Shown in pieces: positions 1 to 4,958 of a stretch of DNA of 7,146 bases. A program made the translations under genes and the position numbers. The notes beneath the pieces were generated by a model, which saw nothing but the letters and a program-made list of their open reading frames with translations, was not told the DNA's origin and made no database searches. Every line of letters starts with the position of its first letter. Positions within the stretch are counted from its first letter, which is position 1. Source of the DNA: Flavihumibacter sp. (GTDB taxonomy: Bacteria; Bacteroidota; Bacteroidia; Chitinophagales; Chitinophagaceae); the NCBI GenBank assembly GCA_025455285.1, contig JALOMU010000072.1, positions 1 through 7,146 of the forward strand. The letters run 5' to 3'.

Positions 1-296
1 AATGGCAGCTCATAGCATGCAACCCCTTTCGAATTGGGCTACTGGTGCATTTGGGCTGGTATTGCTGGCAGCAGGACATAAAGTTGGCTGGCCCATCCCT
101 GTCGGCGGCTCACAATCTATTGCCGATGCAATGGCAGCTCATTTTCGGGTACTCGGCGGTGTTATAGAAACCAACTTTGAGGTAAACTCACTAGAACAAT
201 TACCTTCTTCGAAAGCTGTGCTGTTTGATTGCACACCCAGGCAGCTTTTGCAAATAGCAGGTCATAAATTCTCAGATTTTTATAAATGGCAGCTCA
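1..296 (+). repeat. Three copies of a 12-base word inside the oxidoreductase gene
   Basis: The word AATGGCAGCTCA occurs at 1-12, 130-141 and 285-296. The first two copies share one more base (T) and lie in the same reading frame, 129 bases apart, encoding M-A-A-H; the third is 155 bases further on and in another frame, encoding part of K-W-Q-L-N. The third copy being out of frame argues against protein-level duplication as the full cause. No function is known to me; coincidence is possible. Confidence 0.5.
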
Positions 297-889
297 ATCG
301 CTACCGGTATGGAATGGGCGTATTCAAAATAGATTGGGCGTTGGATGCTCCTATTCCCTGGCAAGATGAAGAAATAAAAGCAGCAGGCACCGTTCACATA
401 GGAAATACATTTGAGGAAATCAGTTGGAATGAAGCAGCAACTGCAAGAGGTATTCATCCGGAAAAGCCTTTTGTACTCCTTTCGCAGCCTTCCCTGTTTG
501 ATAATACAAGGGCACCGGAAGGTAAACATACTGCCTGGGCCTATTGCCATGTTCCATTTGGTTCTGAAAAGAATATGACAGATGCTATCGAAAAACAGTT
601 GGAGCGGTTTGCGCCTGGGTTCAGAGATCGGATCCTGTCAAGACATACCATGAATACAAAAGCCATGCAGCACTATAATCCGAATTATATCGGCGGCGAT
701 ATCAATGGCGGTGTACAGGATATTTTTCAATTGTTTACCCGGCCAGCCTTACGCTGGTCGCCCTACCGTACCAGTGCAAAAGGTCTCTATATTTGTTCTT
801 CTTCTACTCCCCCTGGAGGTGGTGTGCACGGCATGTGTGGTTATCATGCAGCAAAACAGGTTTTAAAGGATATTTTTAAACAAGGTTAA
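2..889 (+). CDS. FAD-dependent oxidoreductase, phytoene dehydrogenase-like (COG1233), 5'-truncated by the window
   Basis: This is the C-terminal 295 residues of an NAD(P)/FAD-dependent oxidoreductase of the phytoene desaturase/amine-oxidase-like superfamily. Seen: a PVGGSQSIADAM segment (about residues 33-44 of the fragment), like the 'P.GG...l..al' segment of COG1233 proteins; an ERFAPGFRDRI stretch (201-211), typical of that group; and a C-terminal GLYICSSSTPPGGGVHGMCG segment (261-280), which corresponds to the FAD-contacting 'GLYLCGAGTHPGGGV' block. The N-terminal Rossmann GxGxxG motif and roughly 200 residues expected for the family are missing, so the ATG at base 2 is very probably an internal methionine and the gene begins before the window. 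Family members act on carotenoids or other hydrophobic or unknown substrates; the substrate here cannot be told. The stop lies two bases before the start of the next gene, so the two are almost certainly co-transcribed and probably translationally coupled. Confidence 0.85.
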   Translation: MAAHSMQPLSNWATGAFGLVLLAAGHKVGWPIPVGGSQSIADAMAAHFRVLGGVIETNFEVNSLEQLPSSKAVLFDCTPRQLLQIAGHKFSDFYKWQLNRYRYGMGVFKIDWALDAPIPWQDEEIKAAGTVHIGNTFEEISWNEAATARGIHPEKPFVLLSQPSLFDNTRAPEGKHTAWAYCHVPFGSEKNMTDAIEKQLERFAPGFRDRILSRHTMNTKAMQHYNPNYIGGDINGGVQDIFQLFTRPALRWSPYRTSAKGLYICSSSTPPGGGVHGMCGYHAAKQVLKDIFKQG

Positions 890-891
890 TC

Positions 892-2145
892 ATGGCGGAA
901 AAAGTAGCAAAACCCATTTTAAATGAAGACTGGACAGCCGTTTGGCTGGGTGCCATTATTATTCTGCTCGCTGTAGCAGGATTCACGATTCCTAAACCCG
1001 CATTCTCCTGGTCCGATTCAACTGCCTTTTTGACGAAACTATTGAGTTCGGATAATATAGTTGCAATTGCTGGACTTTTTCTCATCATGTATGCAATTGC
1101 AGTAATAGGCACCTGGCTCGCCGGAAAACCCATCCGTGCCCTTGTTCAAAGTTTTCCTGTTGTATTTTTTGTCTCCATCCTTGCCATGATACTGGCAGGA
1201 AATAAACAGATCAAAGACCTCAACCTGGAAGCGGTTATTTTTAGTCTCTGCCTGGGCTTACTTATTGGGAATTTTGTTAACCTGCCGCAGTGGTTCAGAA
1301 ATTCATTGCAAACTGAATTGTTTGTGAAAATCGGACTGGTACTATTGGGTACCAGCATCATCTTCGGGGATATGCTGAAAGCAGGTTCACTTGGCTTGCT
1401 GCAAGCCCTGATCGTGGTGTTATCCGTTTGGTATTTTGCTTTCTGGGTGTGCAAGAAATTAGGGGTGGAAGATGATATGCGCATGATGATCTCAAGTGCC
1501 GTTTCCATTTGTGGTGTATCGGCGGCTATTGCTACCGCCGGTGCCATCAGTGGCGATACTAAAAAGCTTTCCTATGTAATCTCCCTGGTGCTGGTAACGG
1601 CAATTCCCATGATGATTGGCATGCCTTATATCGCTCAATGGTTGCAATTACCTGAAGCGGTTACCGGTGCCTGGCTGGGTGGCAGTATTGATACTTCCGG
1701 TGCTGTTGTGGCAGCTGGCACCCTGGTAGGAGAGGAAGCATTAAAGATCAGCACTATTGTAAAGTTTTCGCAGAATGTATTACTTGGACTGGCAGCTTTT
1801 GCTATTTCTGTCTACTGGACCTATTCCCAAAAGGGAAATCAGGCCATTGAAAAACCTACACTTTCTGTGATCTGGGAGCGGTTTCCAAAATTTGTACTTG
1901 GTTTCGTTTTTGCCTCTCTGTTGTTTTCGTTTTTGCTTTCAGGTGAAACCATAACAGCCGTTAAAGAACCACTGAAAAATATCCAGACCATGTGGTTTGT
2001 ACTGGCTTTTTCCAGTATTGGAATGGAAACAAAATTTGCCGATCTGTTCCACCAGGACAATAAAAAACCCCTGTACGGATTTCTGATCGCACAGGGATTT
2101 AATATACTGGTTACGTTGATTGTTGCTTATCTGTTATTCCGCTAG
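892..2145 (+). CDS. YeiH/UPF0324 family putative sulfate exporter (membrane protein)
   Basis: A 417-residue polytopic inner-membrane protein of the YeiH/YadS family (Cons_hypoth698), annotated in databases as putative sulfate exporter; direct transport evidence for the family is thin. About 10-12 hydrophobic helices are visible, for example around residues 16-33, 56-76, 84-103, 113-130, 167-187, 226-245, 289-308, 333-350 and 394-415. Family-like blocks are FVKIGLVLLGTSIIFGDML (144-162), SAVSICGVSAAIATAGAI (202-219, like the family's 'CGaSA..A' block) and GGSIDTSGAVVAAGTL (263-278). At 417 residues it is longer than E. coli YeiH (about 350), the extra length lying in the N-terminal part and the loop near 310-330. 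The start at 892 follows the previous stop by two bases; a weak AAGG (882-885) may serve as ribosome binding site. It overlaps the convergent homoserine dehydrogenase by four bases. A sulfur-related role is suggested by family name and by the adjacent methionine genes, but is inferred. Confidence 0.85.
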   Translation: MAEKVAKPILNEDWTAVWLGAIIILLAVAGFTIPKPAFSWSDSTAFLTKLLSSDNIVAIAGLFLIMYAIAVIGTWLAGKPIRALVQSFPVVFFVSILAMILAGNKQIKDLNLEAVIFSLCLGLLIGNFVNLPQWFRNSLQTELFVKIGLVLLGTSIIFGDMLKAGSLGLLQALIVVLSVWYFAFWVCKKLGVEDDMRMMISSAVSICGVSAAIATAGAISGDTKKLSYVISLVLVTAIPMMIGMPYIAQWLQLPEAVTGAWLGGSIDTSGAVVAAGTLVGEEALKISTIVKFSQNVLLGLAAFAISVYWTYSQKGNQAIEKPTLSVIWERFPKFVLGFVFASLLFSFLLSGETITAVKEPLKNIQTMWFVLAFSSIGMETKFADLFHQDNKKPLYGFLIAQGFNILVTLIVAYLLFR

Positions 2146-3401
2146 AACGCTACCCCGGCAAGTTCAAGGCTTTTTTTCTTGAGCTGCTGAATCGCAACGT
2201 CTTCAATGATGGGTTGAGGCGTCAGGATCAGGGAAGTATTATTCTGTTTCCACCAATCATTTTCGATCAGCTCTTTTACATGCAATACACCAACAAGGTA
2301 CTTGCGCTCTTCTCTTGCATGCCATTCTTCGATCCATTCGAATTTTTCCCGGGGAACATATTTCCAATCGGTAAAACTTAAGTATACCCGCAGGTAGAAA
2401 TCGTTCGTTAAACTATTGGGCTTATGATGATAGAGTTTTTTGTATTCGTATTTGTATTCATAACGCAACGCAGACAAATCACTCAACACTGCGGATGCAG
2501 TAGGGAAGCTGCCGGCTCCTTTTCCATAGAAAAATTGTTTATCGGCAAATCCGCTTTCAATTACTACCCCATTGTACTCATTTTTTACAAAGGACAGGTG
2601 ATCATCCTGCTGAATGAACTGTGGTAAAATGAAGCTGGCGACTTTTCCATTGTGTAACTTCTGCGCCTGAGCCACCAGTTTGATTTGTTGACCTTTTTCC
2701 GCTGCTACCCGGGCATCCATGGCGTGAATATTTTGTATGCCGGTAAACAGCAGTTTGTCTGGATGTTCCACAATTCCATATGCATGTGTCAGGAGGAAGG
2801 TCCATTTGTTCAGGGCATCATATCCCTCCACATCAAGTGACGGATCCGATTCCGCAAAGCCCAGTTGTTGCGCTAGTAACAACGCCTGCTGGAAATCCAG
2901 TTTATCCTCAAACATTTTGGTGAGGATGAAATTAGTAGATCCATTTACGATGGCTTTAATGCCATGTAACAGGTCATTGTCGTAATATTCTTCCAGGTTT
3001 CGGATAACCGGAATCGATGCGCAGGCCGCCGCTTCGTAGAGAAAACTGGTTGGAACATTTTTCTGGATCTCAAGTAGTTCAGGCAGATGTTCAGCAATCA
3101 TTTTTTTGCTGGCGCTTACTACTGATTTTCCGTTTTTCAATGCACGGGTCACAATTTCAAAAGCAGGTTCCGCTTCATTGATCACTTCCACAATTACATT
3201 GATTTCCTCATCATTCAATAACTCCTCCCGATTGGTGGTGAATAAATCGGCCGGAGCATTTCTTTTCTTCGTTGCGTCTTTGATACAAACTTTTTTTATC
3301 CGGGCACTGAGGGAAGGTGTCTGTTGTAATACTTTGAACAATCCTTCTCCAACAACACCAAATCCGAATAGTCCGATCGTTAATTGCTTGTGATAAATCA
3401 T
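2142..3401 (-). CDS. Homoserine dehydrogenase (EC 1.1.1.3), methionine-operon copy
   Basis: Reduces L-aspartate 4-semialdehyde to L-homoserine with NAD(P)H in the cytoplasm, supplying the carbon skeleton for methionine and threonine. Seen in the 419-residue protein: an N-terminal Rossmann motif GFGVVG (13-18); the SASKK segment (96-100) matching the family's 'TANK' with its catalytic-site lysine; NGSTNFIL (153-160); the signature GFAESDPSLDVEGYDALNKW (181-200), with the active-site acidic residues and the lysine at 199; and GKGAGSFPTASAVLSDL (293-309). The C-terminal 85 residues sit where many homologues carry an ACT domain but lack a recognisable D-x-PGV-L motif, so threonine feedback control may be altered or lost (inference). 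It is the second gene of an operon, 21 bases after the cystathionine gamma-synthase stop, and so lies under the upstream SAM-I riboswitch. No aspartokinase domain is fused. Its stop overlaps that of the convergent transporter gene. Confidence 0.95.
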   Translation of the reverse strand: MIYHKQLTIGLFGFGVVGEGLFKVLQQTPSLSARIKKVCIKDATKKRNAPADLFTTNREELLNDEEINVIVEVINEAEPAFEIVTRALKNGKSVVSASKKMIAEHLPELLEIQKNVPTSFLYEAAACASIPVIRNLEEYYDNDLLHGIKAIVNGSTNFILTKMFEDKLDFQQALLLAQQLGFAESDPSLDVEGYDALNKWTFLLTHAYGIVEHPDKLLFTGIQNIHAMDARVAAEKGQQIKLVAQAQKLHNGKVASFILPQFIQQDDHLSFVKNEYNGVVIESGFADKQFFYGKGAGSFPTASAVLSDLSALRYEYKYEYKKLYHHKPNSLTNDFYLRVYLSFTDWKYVPREKFEWIEEWHAREERKYLVGVLHVKELIENDWWKQNNTSLILTPQPIIEDVAIQQLKKKSLELAGVAF

Positions 3402-3422
3402 GGTGGGTTCTCTTGCTTAAAG

Positions 3423-4568
3423 TTAAATAGATACTAAGGCTGATTTTATTTTTTTTCTGGAACTGCTGATTTCACTTACTGCCTGAAAAGCATCTTCCAG
3501 GTCATTTACCAGGTCGCTGGCATCTTCGAGGCCAACACTGAGCCGGATGAGTCCGTCTGTTACTCCAGCTGCTTTGCGCTGTTCCGGATCAACTGTTTTG
3601 TGTGTCATGCTGGCCGGATGACTTACCAGGCTCTTTACACCTCCCAGGCTTTCCGCGAGGTGAAATAATTTGGTGGCACCAACAAATTGATGTGCTGCTG
3701 CATCGCTGTCCTCCTTCAAACGGAAGCTTATTACTCCTCCGAAACCGGGATAAAAAACTTCTCCCACTTCCGGATGATTTTTTAAATAAGCGGCAACCCG
3801 GCTGGCAGTTTCTGTATGTTGCTTTAATCGGATGTGTAGTGTTTCCAATCCGCGTATTAGGAGGAAACTGTCAAAGGGACCCAATACCGCTCCGCAGGCA
3901 TTCTGATAAAATTTGATTTGCTGGCCAATCTCCGGGTCTTTGGCAATTACCAGTCCGGCTATAACATCACTATGCCCGCCAATGAATTTGGTGGCACTGT
4001 GTACTACTATATCCGCCCCCAGCGCTAATGGTTGCTGATAAACCGGAGACGCAAAAGTGTTATCCACCGCAAAAAGCAATTTATACCGGTTGGCAATAGC
4101 TGCGATTGCCCGGATATCAGCCACTTTCAGGGTAGGGTTGGTTGGTGTTTCCAGCCAGATCAGTTTGGTCTTCAAGGTGATGGCCCGCTGGATCGCGGAG
4201 AGATCGGTCATGTCAACATAGGTCACCCGGATTCCGAATTTTTTATATACTTTCTCGAACAGCCGGAAGGCGCCACCATAGATATCATTCACGGCAATGA
4301 TTTCATCTCCGGATTCCAGGAGTTTGATTACAGCATCAATTGCTGCCAGTCCACTTGAGAAAGCTGCCGCTACGGAACCTTTTTCCAGTTTGGCTACAAT
4401 TTTTTCCAATTCCTGGCGGGTTGGATTGTTGGTCCGGCTATAGTCAAATCCTTTGTTGACGCCCGGAGCTTCCTGCACAAAAGTGCTAGTTTGGTAAATC
4501 GGAACGGCGATGGCGCCGGTTTGTGCATCCACCGGGATGCTGTGCAATAATTGTGTTGTCGCTTGCAT
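3423..4568 (-). CDS. metB: Cystathionine gamma-synthase-type trans-sulfuration enzyme (PLP-dependent)
   Basis: Member of the Cys/Met metabolism PLP enzyme family. As a synthase it joins an O-acylhomoserine to cysteine, giving cystathionine for methionine synthesis. Seen: PIYQTSTF (23-30); YSRTNNPT with Y43 and R45, which contact PLP phosphate from the neighbouring subunit; the SSGLAAI block (71-77); IYGG with Y97 stacking on PLP; D169 in AVDNTF; the Schiff-base lysine K194 in HSATKFIGGHSDV; AESLGGVKSLVSHPASMTH (305-323); and R342 in IRLSVGLED, the carboxylate-binding arginine. Length is 381 residues, near normal, but about 16 residues usually found between 'YPG' and 'GFGG' are absent (junction G275/F276), and the end carries about 17 extra residues (SSSRKKIKSALVSI). 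It is first in the operon, preceded by a SAM-I riboswitch and terminator, which favours the synthase over cystathionine gamma-lyase or methionine gamma-lyase; sequence alone does not settle this. No Shine-Dalgarno sequence is seen; the upstream stretch is A/T-rich. Confidence 0.88.
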   Translation of the reverse strand: MQATTQLLHSIPVDAQTGAIAVPIYQTSTFVQEAPGVNKGFDYSRTNNPTRQELEKIVAKLEKGSVAAAFSSGLAAIDAVIKLLESGDEIIAVNDIYGGAFRLFEKVYKKFGIRVTYVDMTDLSAIQRAITLKTKLIWLETPTNPTLKVADIRAIAAIANRYKLLFAVDNTFASPVYQQPLALGADIVVHSATKFIGGHSDVIAGLVIAKDPEIGQQIKFYQNACGAVLGPFDSFLLIRGLETLHIRLKQHTETASRVAAYLKNHPEVGEVFYPGFGGVISFRLKEDSDAAAHQFVGATKLFHLAESLGGVKSLVSHPASMTHKTVDPEQRKAAGVTDGLIRLSVGLEDASDLVNDLEDAFQAVSEISSSRKKIKSALVSI

Positions 4569-4626
4569 TGTTAAACAGTTTTAAAATTGAAAAACAGGTT
4601 GTTAGCGACACCACCTACCAAGCAAA

Positions 4627-4662
4627 ATCGGGAGGAGCAGGTATAAAAAAAGCTCTCCCGAT
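4627..4662 (-). other. Alternative hairpin sharing the 3' arm of the terminator
   Basis: In the minus-strand RNA the terminator's 3' arm AUCGGGAGAGC (4652-4662) can also pair with downstream GCUCCUCCCGAU (4627-4638), giving 11 base pairs with one bulged C around a 13-base U-rich loop. It can form only after RNA polymerase has passed the U-tract, so it would exist in readthrough transcripts. It excludes the terminator fold. Pairing is read from sequence; any role is inference. Confidence 0.5.
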
Positions 4663-4679
4663 AAATCATCAGAAGAGCT
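4645..4679 (-). terminator. Intrinsic terminator of the S-box leader (attenuator)
   Basis: Minus-strand RNA folds into a 12-pair stem without bulges (two G-U pairs, AGCUCUUCUGAU against AUCGGGAGAGCU, 4668-4679 with 4651-4662) around a 5-base loop GAUUU, followed directly by a run of seven U including the last paired one (4645-4651). It lies about 40 bases downstream of the riboswitch aptamer and 76 upstream of the first start codon, the usual arrangement for S-box transcription attenuation. When SAM is bound, this hairpin should end transcription before the methionine genes. Confidence 0.9.
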
Positions 4680-4725
4680 ATATGAAGAAGTTGTATTTCT
4701 GCAAAAGCCATTCATCTGACTTATC
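4660..4725 (-). promoter_or_regulatory. Predicted antiterminator pairing
   Basis: The 3' strand of aptamer helix P1 with following bases, GAUAAGUCAGA (4715-4725), is complementary to UCUGAUGAUUUAUC (4660-4673) in the terminator's 5' arm and loop: UCAGA with UCUGA and GAUAA with UUAUC, separated by a 1-by-4 internal loop. It shares bases with both P1 and the terminator, so it can form only when SAM is absent and P1 is open. Pairing is read by eye; no free energy was computed. Confidence 0.65.
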
Positions 4726-4829
4726 TGTCCCCTTACGGGCTGGATTTGGCACCTTACTTCCCACAATTAAGTGGAAAACAGGTTGTCAAGGCTTCATCGG
4801 GCCATTTCCCTCTGCCTTTCTTGATAAGC
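4719..4829 (-). ncRNA. SAM-I riboswitch (S-box leader)
   Basis: Minus-strand RNA matches the S-box aptamer that binds S-adenosylmethionine. Seen: P1 CUUAUC (4823-4828) with GAUAAG (4720-4725), extended by a G-U pair; AAGGC/GCCUU forming P2a; the conserved core GAGGGAAAUGGCCCGAUGAA near the 5' half; GACAACC after P2; P3 with UUUUCCAC pairing to GUGGGAAG; the GGUGCCAAAUCC junction, whose GCCA can make the pseudoknot with UGGC in the P2 loop; and a small P4 CCCGUAAGGG. All four helices of the family are present. It precedes cystathionine gamma-synthase and homoserine dehydrogenase and is followed by a terminator, so high SAM should switch the operon off. Length of about 110 bases fits Rfam's SAM family. 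Confidence 0.97.
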
Positions 4830-4849
4830 GATGCTCTAAAGAACTGAAG

Positions 4850-4882
4850 CAAAGTTATGGGGATTTGTTTGATATCTCCAAA
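4850..4882 (-). promoter_or_regulatory. Bacteroidota-type promoter of the methionine operon
   Basis: On the minus strand TAACTTTG (4850-4857) fits the Bacteroidota -7 consensus TAnnTTTG exactly, and TTTG (4879-4882) fits the -33 element, with 21 bases between them. Transcription would begin near 4843-4847, some 15 bases before riboswitch helix P1, which is where an S-box leader should start. The placement supports both calls. Confidence 0.75.
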
Positions 4883-4946
4883 CTTTAGTCGCCAATAACT
4901 GTTTTCAGATCTGTCAGATACTTACTTATTCATCTGTTGGAGAGCT

Positions 4947-4954
4947 TAGATTTG
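4947..4954 (+). promoter_or_regulatory. Candidate -7 element of the uvrA promoter
   Basis: TAGATTTG matches TAnnTTTG exactly and ends only four bases before the uvrA ATG at 4959. If used, the transcript would begin at or next to the start codon (leaderless or nearly so). No good TTTG or TTG is visible at the expected -33 distance (about 4920-4928), which lowers confidence. A weak GGAG at 4939-4942 could instead be a distant Shine-Dalgarno for a longer transcript. Confidence 0.4.
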
Positions 4955-4958
4955 CACT

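Larger units (their letters stand above)
4591..4786 (-). repeat. 12-base direct repeat: riboswitch P3 and start-proximal leader
   Basis: AAAACAGGTTGT (plus strand) occurs exactly at 4591-4602 and 4775-4786. In the minus-strand RNA the word is ACAACCUGUUUU. The first transcribed copy (4775-4786) forms the start of riboswitch helix P3; the second ends 22 bases before the cystathionine gamma-synthase start codon. Confidence 0.6.
4569..4958. other. Divergent intergenic region between the methionine operon and uvrA
   Basis: This 390-base gap holds no protein gene. Most of it is the untranslated leader of the minus-strand methionine operon: promoter near 4850-4882, SAM-I riboswitch 4719-4829, terminator 4645-4679, then about 75 bases to the start codon. 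The right end holds the probable uvrA promoter. An open frame running through it on + (4523-4888) is antisense to the riboswitch and not credible as a gene. Confidence 0.85.

Noticed and set aside
2..4. ATG at the second base as the true start of the oxidoreductase gene
   Set aside because: The fragment lacks the N-terminal FAD-binding Rossmann motif and about 200 residues of the family; the open frame meets the window edge.
1146..1547. Minus-strand open frame of 133 codons inside the transporter gene
   Set aside because: No start context or family resemblance, and the plus-strand frame is a clear membrane protein with conserved family blocks.
2142..2160. Intrinsic terminator between the convergent genes
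   Set aside because: The stop codons overlap and no GC-rich stem with a U-tract is visible at the junction.
3423..4568. Pseudogene status for the cystathionine gamma-synthase because of the missing segment
   Set aside because: The frame is intact, all PLP- and substrate-contacting residues are present, and upstream regulation is intact; treated as a variant instead.
4523..4888. 121-codon plus-strand open frame in the intergenic region
   Set aside because: It runs antisense through the cystathionine gamma-synthase start, terminator and riboswitch, resembles no protein family I know, and is explained by the leader RNA on the other strand.
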